NCBI GenBank assembly: GCA_022447555.1
Contig: JAKVBF010000009.1
Span: forward strand, 1-64,000
Direction: 5' to 3'
Origin: Mariniblastus sp.
Lineage (GTDB): Bacteria > Planctomycetota > Planctomycetia > Pirellulales > Pirellulaceae
DNA: 64,000 nt
The notes under the pieces: model-generated
The model's database searches: none
Told to the model about the DNA's origin: nothing
Seen by the model: the letters and a program-made list of their open reading frames with translations, nothing else
Position numbers and translations under genes: made by a program
Shown here: positions 54,004 through 63,525 of the stretch, piece by piece
Numbering within the stretch: position 1 is the stretch's first letter
Layout of the letters: each line of letters opens with the position of its first letter

Positions 54004-54969
54004 ATGAGTGACAAATTTCCTCCGATCGACAACCAGAGGAGGAGGTTCCAGAGCTTGCAATCGTTGCTTAGATCAGAAGAGTTTATCAACGCTGGGGAGC
54101 TTGCCGGGAAAACGAGTGACTCGGTAACCTTTTCTTTTCCGGATCTAAATTCGAGTTTGCAGCACCCAGCGAATACTGAGATATCGTCATCCGAAGTGGG
54201 TGAGTCGGGGGCAACCCTCGACCCGCCTCTTACGTTGGAAGATGTGAGTCCTGCTCTCCATGTTGGGCCGCTTCCAGCGCAATCGACTCGAGGCATGGAA
54301 TCAGACCTAAAATACAGGCCGGTCGACTGGATTCCAGGGCGAGAAACCCGAGCGGATCCTCGGTTTGAGTCGTCTTGTTGCTTCAAGGTGATGGCCGCGG
54401 GCTCCGATGAGTTGGACCCGGTCACGGTACAAATTGAAAACCGATTTTCTACCGGAACGGTTTCCGTTATTTTGTTTGCGTCGGCTGATCGCTACTCTGA
54501 CAGTCAATTCATCACGGCTGCCGTGGCGGTTAAGTTGGCAAGTCGGTCGCTGAAACGGGTGTTGGTGATTGATTCGGATTTCGAGACGAGACAACTGAGT
54601 GCCATGCAGGGAATGGACTCTTGTTTGGGCATCTCCGATTGGATTCAAACAACCCCTAGTGAAATCGCCGCTCAACACACCGATCACAACCGTTTAGATT
54701 TCGTTCCTGCCGGTACCATGTCCATAGATTGTTTGTTGTCGGCGGGCGAAAAATTAAATCATTACTTGAAGTATTTTAGCACAAGTCATTCATTTATTTT
54801 TGTGAATGCCGGTGACGCTCACAGCGAAGCCGTACAAATTTGGAGTCAATATTGCGGCGGTTCATATTTGGCGATCAACAAGAAACGATCTAGTAGGTCG
54901 ATTGCCGAATCGGCGGTGCGTCATATGAGAGTTTGCGAATCGAGGCTGATAGGCTGTGTCATGCATTAA
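54004..54969 (+). CDS. ParA/BY-kinase-like protein without a P-loop
   Basis: A 321-residue protein. After a disordered N-terminal half (about 1-140), residues 155-320 follow the ParA/CpsD fold. A strand VSVILFASADRYSDSQF stands exactly where tyrosine autokinases have the glycine-rich GKS/T loop (160-169 here: no GK). LASRSLKRVLVIDSDFETRQLS matches the A' motif (D190, D192). LDFVPAG and FIFVNAGDAHSEA follow as later strands. It should not bind ATP normally, and it has no tyrosine cluster at the end. AGGAG before the ATG at 54004 sets the start; the frame overlaps the ATPase gene if read from 53935. Confidence 0.7.
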   Translation: MSDKFPPIDNQRRRFQSLQSLLRSEEFINAGELAGKTSDSVTFSFPDLNSSLQHPANTEISSSEVGESGATLDPPLTLEDVSPALHVGPLPAQSTRGMESDLKYRPVDWIPGRETRADPRFESSCCFKVMAAGSDELDPVTVQIENRFSTGTVSVILFASADRYSDSQFITAAVAVKLASRSLKRVLVIDSDFETRQLSAMQGMDSCLGISDWIQTTPSEIAAQHTDHNRLDFVPAGTMSIDCLLSAGEKLNHYLKYFSTSHSFIFVNAGDAHSEAVQIWSQYCGGSYLAINKKRSSRSIAESAVRHMRVCESRLIGCVMH

Positions 54970-55001
54970 CGAATCTGCCCAACATGGGCAGACTTGTTAA
55001 T
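54965..55001. terminator. large inverted repeat at the end of the cassette
   Basis: ATTAAC (54965-54970) and GTTAAT (54996-55001) flank TCTGCCC (54974-54980) and GGGCAGA (54986-54992), giving two stacked stems with a small internal loop. It includes the stop codon of the preceding gene and lacks a T run. Confidence 0.6.
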
Positions 55002-55131
55002 GAATGAATCGCCGCGGTCCACATGGTTGTTAGCTGATCGGGCAATGCCTTGGCGAAAGCCCGTTGTTGTTCGCTGCTCGGGCGATCTAAAAGTGAGCAT
55101 CGGCTGGTAACCTGAACCGGCTTCGGGGTGG

Positions 55132-56061
55132 TCAATTACCTTGAGTCGTCCACTTTATTTCGTCGAGGAAGGAATCGACTTCAGCCATTGTTAGATGATA
55201 CCATTTGCCGTTTTCTTTGTTGAAATTAAAGAATCCGTGGGTGGCGCCTTCATAGAGACGTAGTTCGCTTTTGATTCCAAGTTCTTGCATCTCTTTCTGG
55301 AAACGTTTGGCAGTTTCGACCGGGACCAACTTATCTTCGGTTCCAAGGAAAACGATGCAGGGTGCATCATCCTTACTGATATTGTGGGCCGGAGAAAACT
55401 CGGGAAACCGGTTCCCTACACGGGCGGTCCCCCATCCACCAGGTCCATTGTTGTAGACAGGGTTGAACAGCAGCATTGCGTTGGCTCTAGCTGAAACGGA
55501 AAGGTCATCGGAAGGGTCGTCGATTCCATCAGTTGTACCCAGGAAGGCCGCTAAGTGTCCTCCTGCCGATCCGCCAGCTGCAGCGAGGCGTTCCGGGTCG
55601 ATTCCTAGTTGTTCCGCGTGACTGCGAACCCATCGCATAGCGGATTTAGCATCTTGAATACAGGGTGTTGGGGTTTTATCTATTTGAGGATCAGTGGACT
55701 GCTTAGTTTTTTTCAAAAGACGATACTGCGCCTGGATCGTAACCAGCCCACGGTTCACAAGATGTTCCGAATGCTTGTTGAATTGCCCCGGTTTGCCTCC
55801 GACCCAGGCCCCGCCGTGGAAAAAAACGACTGCGGGTCGACGGTCACTCGACTTCCATCCTTGCGGTTTGGTGATCTGAAGTGACAGATCTTGGTTTTCC
55901 CGGTTTTTGTAAATATGGTTCTCTTTGGGACGGGTCATTTCCGATTGACGATCCGTTGATTGCTTTGGCTGGTCCGATTTGCTTTCGTTTTGCCCCAAAA
56001 CCGCTCCGCCAGTGAGGAACCAGCCAACTATGAGTAGTATTGATTGTGTAGACAAATTCAA
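55132..56061 (-). CDS. exported alpha/beta-hydrolase (BD-FAE/esterase-like)
   Basis: A 309-residue protein. It has a signal peptide (SILLIVGWFLTGGAVLG), then the alpha/beta-hydrolase motifs: VVFFHGGAWVGGKPGQF (oxyanion HGG), AAAGGSAGGHLAAFLG (nucleophile serine in GGSAGG), FLGTEDKLVPVETA (acid) and YEGATHGFFNF (histidine). Close to bacterial feruloyl/acetyl-xylan-type esterases. The start is a TTG with AAGGA eight bases upstream. It is the third gene of a minus-strand operon after DUF1549/DUF1553 and DUF1501. Confidence 0.9.
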   Translation of the reverse strand: MNLSTQSILLIVGWFLTGGAVLGQNESKSDQPKQSTDRQSEMTRPKENHIYKNRENQDLSLQITKPQGWKSSDRRPAVVFFHGGAWVGGKPGQFNKHSEHLVNRGLVTIQAQYRLLKKTKQSTDPQIDKTPTPCIQDAKSAMRWVRSHAEQLGIDPERLAAAGGSAGGHLAAFLGTTDGIDDPSDDLSVSARANAMLLFNPVYNNGPGGWGTARVGNRFPEFSPAHNISKDDAPCIVFLGTEDKLVPVETAKRFQKEMQELGIKSELRLYEGATHGFFNFNKENGKWYHLTMAEVDSFLDEIKWTTQGN

Positions 56062-56087
56062 CTTTCTGTTCCTTTGGAGATCCGTAT

Positions 56088-57500
56088 TTAGGCAATGATT
56101 TCATCAATCACGTTACCACCGAATTGCGAAAGCTGTTTGAATCTTCCGCCGTGAAAGTAGGTTAGTTTGTTGTCATCGAGACCAAGTAATTTAAGCATTG
56201 TGACATGGACGTCACGAATTGGGTGAACGGTTTCTACCGCCGTATTTCCAATATCGTCGGTTGCCCCAACCACACCGGGCTGAGTCCCTCCTCCGGCAAA
56301 AAACATGTTCATCGCTTTGGCATTGTGGTCCCGGCCGATTGCGGTCTCACCACCACGAATCGTATTGTCGGGGGTTCGGCCAAATTCACCGGTCCAGACG
56401 ATTAAGGTCTCGTCGAGCATTCCTCTCGCTTTGAGATCTTGGATAAGGGCCGCGATCGGTTTATCGACGGATTGGATTCTTTTCTGATGTGCGCGTTCGA
56501 TGAAGTCATGGGAATCCCAGCCCCCGGAAAAAATTTGTACAAAACGAACTCCGTTCTCCACCAGTTTCCTGGCCATCAAACATTGTCGACCAAACGATGA
56601 AGTCTCTTGTCGATCGAGACCATAAAGTTTTTTAATATGCTCGGGTTCATCTTGGATATTGACGACATCGGGCACCTCCATTTGCATTCGAAATGCCAAT
56701 TCATAGTTATCCATTCTCGCCATCAGGTCGCGATGCTGGGGGTGATTTTGTAAAGATTGTTGATTTAGTTGATTTAATATGTCCAAGTTAGCACGCTGGT
56801 GCTTCCGCGATTTCCATGCGGGTGGATCCAAATCAAGAATGGGCGATCCTTGGGAGCGAAGTAGAGTGCCTTGGAAATTGGCAGGCAAAAACCCATTTGA
56901 CCAATTCCCACTCCCTCCTTGTGGCGCCGCCAGTTCTGTCATCACCACGTAGCCCGGTAAGTTTTCGTTTTCACTTCCTAATCCGTAGTTGACCCAGGAT
57001 CCAATAGCGGGGTCACCTCCCAAGCGATTTCCCGTATTCATATGAAACAATGCGGTGGGATGATTGACTGACTCAGCCTGACAGCCACGGTAAACGCATA
57101 GCTCGTCGGCAACCGACGGCTGGGAAAGGTGCTGGAAATGTTCGCACATTGAAATCCCATTTTCTCCGGCTTGTTTAAACTTGAACGGGCTTTTCACGTA
57201 AAATCGATTGCCGCGAGACATGCTAGATACGTCCGGCCCTTCGACATTGAATTTTTTTAGGTGCAGCTCGTTTAGTTTCGGCTTGGGATCGAAGGTATCG
57301 ATGTGGCTGGGTCCGCCTTCCATGAATAACATGATGCAGGCCTTGGCGCGAGGTTCTCGTAAAGAAGTGGAACGCTTTTGTTCCGATGGTGCGGAACTAA
57401 GAATGGGTTGCTCGGCCATTAATTTTGAAAATGCGACCGAGCCAAGTGACGTGCCGAGGCCATAAAGAAAGTTACGGCGGCTAAGTTCAAGTGGGTTCAT
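56088..57500 (-). CDS. Tat-exported DUF1501 protein
   Basis: A 470-residue protein. The leader LSRRNFLYGLGTSLGSVAFS is a Tat signal. The rest is DUF1501: CIMLFMEGGPSHIDTFDPKP, NRLGGDPAIGSWVNYGLG, RFVQIFSGGWDSHDFIE, LIVWTGEFGRTPDN, GRDHNAKAMNMFFAGGG and a final LGLDDNKLTYFHGGR. The fold is related to the alkaline-phosphatase/sulfatase superfamily. In planctomycetes it almost always sits beside a DUF1549/DUF1553 gene, as here; the pair's substrate is unknown. It starts ten bases after the stop of its partner. Confidence 0.95.
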   Translation of the reverse strand: MNPLELSRRNFLYGLGTSLGSVAFSKLMAEQPILSSAPSEQKRSTSLREPRAKACIMLFMEGGPSHIDTFDPKPKLNELHLKKFNVEGPDVSSMSRGNRFYVKSPFKFKQAGENGISMCEHFQHLSQPSVADELCVYRGCQAESVNHPTALFHMNTGNRLGGDPAIGSWVNYGLGSENENLPGYVVMTELAAPQGGSGNWSNGFLPANFQGTLLRSQGSPILDLDPPAWKSRKHQRANLDILNQLNQQSLQNHPQHRDLMARMDNYELAFRMQMEVPDVVNIQDEPEHIKKLYGLDRQETSSFGRQCLMARKLVENGVRFVQIFSGGWDSHDFIERAHQKRIQSVDKPIAALIQDLKARGMLDETLIVWTGEFGRTPDNTIRGGETAIGRDHNAKAMNMFFAGGGTQPGVVGATDDIGNTAVETVHPIRDVHVTMLKLLGLDDNKLTYFHGGRFKQLSQFGGNVIDEIIA

Positions 57501-57509
57501 CTCAAGGTC

Positions 57510-60374
57510 TCAATATACGTAAATAAACTCATTCGAGTTGAAAAGCAAAAGGCAGATGTCGGCCATCGCACGCGTATCGGGAGTCACGTCCCATGGGTGA
57601 AGATCGGGTACGTAGTTTTCGTAGATATCTAAACGTTCCACGTAGTGACACGCTTCCCCAGAAAACTCTTCAACTACCGAGCGGGGAAGTTGAATCGGGT
57701 AGTGTTGTGGTTTGGGTGGGTGTTTTTTATGATAAGCTTTCATCTGGTTAAAATGTTCAACGAGAAGATTGAGCGTCTCAGGTTTGGGAGGTTTGAGTCC
57801 TAATACCTCAAAACCGTAACGAATCTGTTGATCGATAGAGTCTTTTTGTTCGGCCAATCGTTGGGCCATCGCGATAGAACGTTTGGTGACGTTGTCGCTA
57901 TTCATCATTGCGAACACCTGCGGTGAAACACTTGCCGTATCGCGTAGTTCACAGGATTCATCTGAATTGGGTTTGTTAAAGACCTCCATGATTGGATCTG
58001 CAAGCCCACGTACCCGATAGGCATAAAGAGACCTTCGATTACGGCCCTGTGGCGTTCGGCTCGGTTGGTAAGCTGGTGCAAGGCTGAACTGCACCATACG
58101 GGGTGCTAAGGCGACCTCTAAATTGATCTCGGGGCGGGAGGGGAGTCCCCCCACCTGGTCACTTAGCTCTCCGGATGCCGAAAGCAAAGAGTCCCTTATC
58201 TCTTCAGCAGACAGACGACGGGGTTGAAATACGGCTAACAGATCATGGCTGGGGTCGACCTGTTCTATTCGTTGCATGTCTGGATGCTGGGTAGATGCTT
58301 GGTAAGCGCGCGAGGTCATGATCAATCGGTGCAAGCGCTTGATTCGCCAACCGCTTTCGATAAAGTCTTCGGCCAGCCAATTCAGTAACTCGGGGTGGGT
58401 CGGTTTCTTGCCGGACACGCCAAAGTTGTTGGGGTTGCCGGCAAGTCCTTTGCCAAAATGATAAGTCCAAACTCGATTCACGATCGAACGCTTGGTCAAT
58501 GGATTTTTGCCGTTCGCGATCCATCGAGCCAACGCAAGGCGTCGCCGATCCTTGGATCTGGGCAGAGCATATGGGTCTTCCTCGGTACCAGTAAAAGCGG
58601 GGATTTGAAGCGCACTCAAGACGCCTGGAGTCACTTTTTCCCCGGGCGCGAGCACGCTTCCACCTTCGTAAATGTATGAGATTGGCAGGGTGTTGTGTAA
58701 TGCCAGTCTTTTTTTATTGTTGCTGTTGTTGTTGGGCTTCCGGAGTTTCCCGGAGTTCATTAGGAGGTCCCCTCCGTAGTAAACCGATTGTGCCAAGGGT
58801 TGGAATCGTTCGAGGCGACGAGTCCATATTCGCACTTCTCCTTCTCGCACCTTGAGAATTCCCTCCTCTTCGACGGTGAGTCCGATGAACCGGCGGGGCT
58901 TGTTAGAGTTGTCGCCCATTTGCCGACGTTTTGCGAACGGTACATACTGTTCGGGAATCCCTTGTTCTTGGTACCAGACTTTGGCAGCTGCCTCACGTTT
59001 GTTATAGAGCCGATTTTGTTCGCCGGTGGAGTGCTCTAAGAGAGTCGAAACGTGCTGTTTTTCCTCTTCGAAAGCGGCGAGGTTTTCCGACGGTAGAAAC
59101 CGCGCATGGACTTCGGCGGGTTGCGTTGTGGCCAGAGCGGAATAAAAACGATAATAGTCGCGAGTAGGAATCGGGTCGAATTTGTGGTCGTGGCACTTGC
59201 AGCACCGTAAAGGTGTTGACAGAAAAGACTGGCCAATCGCATTGACGACATCATCGAGATAATTTTGGCGGCTCACCCGCTCGGGGGACATTGCGGTGTG
59301 TTCCCAAGGCCCCATTCTCAAGAAACCGGTTGCGACCGCAGCTTCTGCTTGTGGGATGTGATACCCGTTGGCGTTGTTCCCATCCTCTGAGCGTTCTTGT
59401 TCCTTGACCAAATCGTCTGCGGCCAGCTGCTCAATAACAAAGTGATTGTAAGGCTTGTCTTGATTGAATGATCGGACCACATAGTCTCGATAACGCCACG
59501 CATTTGATCGTTCGAAGTCGTTGGAAAGCCCGCTCGTATCGGCGTAGCGTACGACGTCCAGCCAGTGCTGCGCCCAACGTTCACCGTACTGCGGCTTTGC
59601 CATGAAATGATCGATCAGCTCTCGCCAAGCCTTGGCCGGGTTTTCGCGATCCGCCAATTTGAATTCGGTAACTTCCTGCGGTGTAGGTGGCAAACCAGTC
59701 AGGTCGTAGCTGGCTCTTCGAATGAGCGTTTCCGCTGTGGCACGGGGAGCCATAGATAAATTTTTTGCAGTTAGCTTTTTCGCAATGAACGCATCGATAG
59801 GATGCCCGATATTTTCGGGGACGCGGGGTTTTTCAAAAGCCTGAAAGGCCCATACATCTGTTGTTTGATAGGTGCGTTGTGTCCATTCATCTGACTGTCC
59901 CCTCGATGTTGGAAATCGGACACCTTCAGCCGTTTCGATGGAGGACTGAAAAGCGGAGCGAATGACCGACTGTTCTTGTTCATCGGGCCACGCTGCTCCA
60001 GAGCGAATCCACTCGCTCAATATATCGATTTGGGTTTCGTCGAGTCGGTCGTTTTCCTTGGGTGGCATCTCTAGACCGTCCCATCTGACAGCTTCCATAA
60101 GTGGGCTTTGATCTGGAGCGCCTACCACAATGGCTGCCACGCCGGATTCACCTCCCTTGAGAGCGGTATCTCGTGTCCTAAGATCGTAATCACCCTGGAC
60201 ATTGTTCGGATCGTTTCCATGACATCCGTAACATTTCGATTTCAGAATGGGCAAGACTTGCAAGGTGAAATGTCGGGCCTTGACTCGGTCTTCTAGCGCT
60301 TGCTGACCCTGAGTGATCGGGCACTGGTAAGCCCCCAGGACTAAAAGCAAAAAAGTAACAATCGCCGTTTTCAT
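57510..60374 (-). CDS. exported PSCyt1-DUF1549-DUF1553 cytochrome-type protein
   Basis: A 954-residue protein. A signal peptide (AIVTFLLLVLGAYQC) is followed by a planctomycete-type cytochrome c domain with CYGCH (C47, C50, H51) for heme and LEMPPKEND. Then comes DUF1549 (MAPRATAETLIRRASYDLTGLPPTP, RWAQHWLDVVRYADTSG and CCKCHDHKFDPI) and DUF1553 (IVNRVWTYHFGKGLAGNPNNFG, RLSAEEIRDSLLSASGELSDQVGG, and an ALNDPFI-type segment). It is the first gene of an operon with DUF1501 and an esterase and is thought to act in periplasmic polymer breakdown; that is inference. Confidence 0.95.
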   Translation of the reverse strand: MKTAIVTFLLLVLGAYQCPITQGQQALEDRVKARHFTLQVLPILKSKCYGCHGNDPNNVQGDYDLRTRDTALKGGESGVAAIVVGAPDQSPLMEAVRWDGLEMPPKENDRLDETQIDILSEWIRSGAAWPDEQEQSVIRSAFQSSIETAEGVRFPTSRGQSDEWTQRTYQTTDVWAFQAFEKPRVPENIGHPIDAFIAKKLTAKNLSMAPRATAETLIRRASYDLTGLPPTPQEVTEFKLADRENPAKAWRELIDHFMAKPQYGERWAQHWLDVVRYADTSGLSNDFERSNAWRYRDYVVRSFNQDKPYNHFVIEQLAADDLVKEQERSEDGNNANGYHIPQAEAAVATGFLRMGPWEHTAMSPERVSRQNYLDDVVNAIGQSFLSTPLRCCKCHDHKFDPIPTRDYYRFYSALATTQPAEVHARFLPSENLAAFEEEKQHVSTLLEHSTGEQNRLYNKREAAAKVWYQEQGIPEQYVPFAKRRQMGDNSNKPRRFIGLTVEEEGILKVREGEVRIWTRRLERFQPLAQSVYYGGDLLMNSGKLRKPNNNSNNKKRLALHNTLPISYIYEGGSVLAPGEKVTPGVLSALQIPAFTGTEEDPYALPRSKDRRRLALARWIANGKNPLTKRSIVNRVWTYHFGKGLAGNPNNFGVSGKKPTHPELLNWLAEDFIESGWRIKRLHRLIMTSRAYQASTQHPDMQRIEQVDPSHDLLAVFQPRRLSAEEIRDSLLSASGELSDQVGGLPSRPEINLEVALAPRMVQFSLAPAYQPSRTPQGRNRRSLYAYRVRGLADPIMEVFNKPNSDESCELRDTASVSPQVFAMMNSDNVTKRSIAMAQRLAEQKDSIDQQIRYGFEVLGLKPPKPETLNLLVEHFNQMKAYHKKHPPKPQHYPIQLPRSVVEEFSGEACHYVERLDIYENYVPDLHPWDVTPDTRAMADICLLLFNSNEFIYVY

Positions 60375-60735
60375 CTTCGTGGCCTAGCCTATTCAAAAAA
60401 GTATCTCGTCTAATTGTAAATGAAAAAACGAATCAGGTAAATTTACTTGAATGGAGTTTGGGTTGATATTCTCGATAGAATGTAATTTTGCTCAAGCATC
60501 AAGCATGATTGCAGGGATTGGTTTTCCAACCTTTTGAGGGGCGGACGGGATCAATGAGTTGGCTGTGATTGAATGATGAACGCGTTACGATTGAATGTTT
60601 TGTCATATTTCCTAGAACCCGTCTCTACCATTTTACGTTCTGGATTGTTTTGAGGTATGTTATTTCAAACAGTTGGAGCGCGTTCACCATCGAATATGCG
60701 GTAACTAGGGCCGCCATTTTTGTGACAGAGAACTG
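60375..60735. other. 361-bp divergent promoter region
   Basis: Between the DUF1549 operon and the VanZ-like gene. No ORF, strong hairpin or repeat was seen. Confidence 0.5.
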
Positions 60736-61140
60736 ATGAAGCAAAGATATTATTGGGCCATGCTACTGGGGGTATTGGTGGTCACTGTCGTGTCGACCGT
60801 CATGGCCAATTTGGGGTGGTATAATCCTTTAGAAAGGCTCGCAAATAGACTGCCATGGGGAGACAAGTTCGGCCATTTTGTTCTGGCGGGTGGCCTTGCT
60901 TTTACATTGAATTTGATTTTGCGAGCCCGTAAAATAGTAAAGTTGTGGGTCGCGATCTATTGGAGTGATGTGATCATCGGAGCTCTCGCGATTCTGGAGG
61001 AGGGAAGCCAGGTTTGGTTCCCAGCCCGGTCTGTTAGTTTTTCCGATCTGATGGCGGGACTTTTGGGCATGGTTTTAATGAATCGCATGGCCGCTTTTTT
61101 CATCCACCGACAAGCTGTAAGAACCCACGATAACACCTGA
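60736..61140 (+). CDS. VanZ-like membrane protein
   Basis: A 134-residue protein with four hydrophobic segments and the VanZ-family residues GDKFGHFVLAGGLAF, then LEEGSQVWFPARSVSFSDLMAGLLGM. VanZ-like proteins are small membrane proteins of mostly unknown function, named after a teicoplanin-resistance protein. Nothing here suggests glycopeptide resistance. It is 70 bases ahead of the metallophosphoesterase gene. Confidence 0.88.
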   Translation: MKQRYYWAMLLGVLVVTVVSTVMANLGWYNPLERLANRLPWGDKFGHFVLAGGLAFTLNLILRARKIVKLWVAIYWSDVIIGALAILEEGSQVWFPARSVSFSDLMAGLLGMVLMNRMAAFFIHRQAVRTHDNT

Positions 61141-61210
61141 CATCGTGTTTCAAAATCGGCTTGGTTTGGAAGCTGTGGCTTGCCAGTGGGTTCGTCTCAA
61201 GGAGTTTGGT

Positions 61211-62194
61211 ATGTCCTCTCAAATGCATCGAAGGATGTTTGTACGAACAACGGGGACTGCGGTCCTTTTCGCGACGGTCTCGGAACGGCTAGGTAAATGG
61301 ATGGGCCCGCTCGCTGAACCGATAAAGATTGGTGTGATTGCAGATCTCCATCAAGATGTGATTCATGATGCCCCTCGACGCTTGTCTCAATTCCTGTCAG
61401 CGATGGAGGATTTTCAGCCTGATGCACTGATCCAACTGGGGGATTTCGCCGTACCCAGTCAAAAAAATCGGGCGTTCACCAAACAGTTCAACGAGGCGGG
61501 GCCCCAGAACCTTCATGTTCTTGGTAACCACGACATGGATTCAGGCCACACGCGACAACAATGTAAAGACGAGTGGGGGATTCCCGACGGTTACTATACA
61601 CATGAAATAGGTGGCCTTTTGCTGTTGGTTTTAGACGGAAACGAAAAAGGCTCCGAGAAATATAAAGGGGGTTATCCAAAGTTTATCGGTCCGCAGCAGG
61701 TCGAGTGGCTTAAGGAGCAGTTGTCTCGCGCCCATCAGCCGGTGATTGTTATTTCGCATCAACCGCTTGCGGGTCCCAGTGCAATTGATAACGCCAAAGA
61801 GGTGCAAGGTGTGCTCACGGAACATGCTGATAAAGTTCTGTTTGCGATGAATGGGCATACGCATATCGACTATGTGGTTGAAGTCGGCGATGTCGTTTAC
61901 TGGCACGTGAATTCGGCGTCTTACTATTGGGTTGGAGGTGACTTCACACATCCCAGTTATACGAAAGAGATCCATCGCAAGTTTCCCTATTTGGCCTACA
62001 CGTGTCCTTATCAGGAACCGCTTTACGCCGCGCTTACGATCGATCCCAAAAACGGGATGATTCGCGCTGAAGGAACGAATACCAAGTGGCAAGGTCCGTC
62101 TCCTTTGGAGCTGCAAGTCATGTCCGTAAAACGGGCTGGTGAGGACTCCGTTCGGCCCAGGATCACCCATCGAGATTTTGGATCCGGAAAATAG
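61211..62194 (+). CDS. exported metallophosphoesterase
   Basis: A 327-residue protein. The N terminus MHRRMFVRTTGTAVLFATVS is a Tat-like signal. Calcineurin-like motifs are complete: IGVIADLHQD, LIQLGDFAVPS, HVLGNHDMDSG, VIVISHQPL and NGHTHIDYVV. It should hydrolyse phosphate mono- or diesters outside the cytoplasm with two metal ions; the substrate is unknown. AAGGAG before the ATG at 61211 overrides the longer frame from 61145. Confidence 0.92.
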   Translation: MSSQMHRRMFVRTTGTAVLFATVSERLGKWMGPLAEPIKIGVIADLHQDVIHDAPRRLSQFLSAMEDFQPDALIQLGDFAVPSQKNRAFTKQFNEAGPQNLHVLGNHDMDSGHTRQQCKDEWGIPDGYYTHEIGGLLLLVLDGNEKGSEKYKGGYPKFIGPQQVEWLKEQLSRAHQPVIVISHQPLAGPSAIDNAKEVQGVLTEHADKVLFAMNGHTHIDYVVEVGDVVYWHVNSASYYWVGGDFTHPSYTKEIHRKFPYLAYTCPYQEPLYAALTIDPKNGMIRAEGTNTKWQGPSPLELQVMSVKRAGEDSVRPRITHRDFGSGK

Positions 62195-62860
62195 GGAACG
62201 TTCAGATAATCGGAAAAGTCGATTGTAAATGCTGTCATTCCCGTCGGGGTTTATCGCCGCTGCAAGCGGATGAGACTTCTCGTTGAGTGATATCGTTTAA
62301 GGCCTAAGTGCTGGCATGTCGGCAGCAGCATTCTTTCCACGGTGCAACGCTTTGAACATGGGTTTGATGCGATCCTCGCCGTGTAAACCCTTACCAATTG
62401 TCTTCTGGGCGCGGTGCCTCGCGAGGTGCATGGGGTTAACTATTTTAGGTTTTTTGAGACAAAGCTATGAATCCGGATTTTTCGCTTTTGCCCGCGATTT
62501 GAGGCGTCGATTCTAATTTGGTGGCATTGATGAAGTCATGACTGTTGGAGTCGCTCCTCGAACGTTGTCTCCCGCTGCCGGTCTTGGTCGTAGTGGAATA
62601 TTTTTTGTGACCTCGACATCAATGATTCCGAATGACTCAGACTTCTGGCCAAGTATTAAGATCGATCGGTAAACCCGCCTAATGAACATTTTTATGATAA
62701 TATTTTAGAGTCTTTTTTGTGCCGGCCTTGTCTGATGTCAAAACAAACTGGCGTCAATGTTGGGTCAATCTAGGCGGGTGAATCGCCCCTTTGTGTGTGC
62801 AACAAGTGACGGTTCCATGGTGTGAGGTTGGCCTCAAGCCAATAAATTAAGGAAGCAACG
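62195..62860. other. 666-bp gap, no supportable gene
   Basis: A 66-codon plus-strand frame (62316-62516) has no ribosome site and a composition unlike protein. A small hairpin GGCG/CGCC lies near 62772-62786. Nothing else was recognised. Confidence 0.5.
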
Positions 62861-63487
62861 TTGAATCCAAACATGAGCAGTGAAGAGATCGCATCAGGTA
62901 TTCCAATCGACATCGATTTGGAGGCCCTTTCCTTATTGGTGGAGTTCAAGCAGTTGTGGGACGAAGCCGAAGAGATTTGGAATGCCAATCAAGATGAACC
63001 ATCCTTTCATGGTTACGTGAGTGCTGACTACCGCGCGGTTTATGAATCGTTAAACGTTTTACAAGGACATGCCAAGACCTTTCTTGAATGGGGTTCCGGT
63101 TTGGGAGTTGTTTCGATTATGGCGAGTCGCATGGGGTTTAACGCCTATGGCATTGAAGCCGAGGGTGAGTTGGTGGAATACTCACGAGTTCTCGCGAGAG
63201 CGTATCAATCGAATGCTCAATTCGCGGTGGGTAACTTAATACCCGATACGTTTGCATGGGATGCTTCAAGAGATGATGAAGTGAGTCGGACGCTCACGGA
63301 TCCGGTTTCAGGTTACGAAGAACTTAATCTGAATCTAAAAGATTTCGATTTGGTCTATGCTTATCCTTGGCCTGAAGAGCGACCCCTCTATGAGAATATG
63401 ATGAAGGGTTTTGGTCGCCCGGGATCTCTGTTTTTGAGTTATGACGCAAAGAGAGGGATTGATCTGGTGCGCATCCAACCCCGTTAA
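62861..63487 (+). CDS. class I SAM-methyltransferase-like protein
   Basis: A 208-residue protein. FLEWGSGLGVVSIMASRMGFNAYGIEAE has the glycine-rich SAM motif I and the acidic end of strand 2. FDLVYAYPWPEERPLYENMMKGFGRPGSLFLSY corresponds to motifs IV-V. The N-terminal 50 residues are a helical extension. Target unknown. The start is a TTG at 62861 with AAGGAAG five bases before it; an ATG four codons later is possible. Confidence 0.75.
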   Translation: MNPNMSSEEIASGIPIDIDLEALSLLVEFKQLWDEAEEIWNANQDEPSFHGYVSADYRAVYESLNVLQGHAKTFLEWGSGLGVVSIMASRMGFNAYGIEAEGELVEYSRVLARAYQSNAQFAVGNLIPDTFAWDASRDDEVSRTLTDPVSGYEELNLNLKDFDLVYAYPWPEERPLYENMMKGFGRPGSLFLSYDAKRGIDLVRIQPR

Positions 63488-63525
63488 CGCGTCCGGAGTT
63501 TATTGGCAAGATGTGAGGTGGGCGA

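Noticed and set aside
62316-62516. 66-codon ORF in the 666-bp gap
   Set aside because: No ribosome site and composition unlike the real genes around it.
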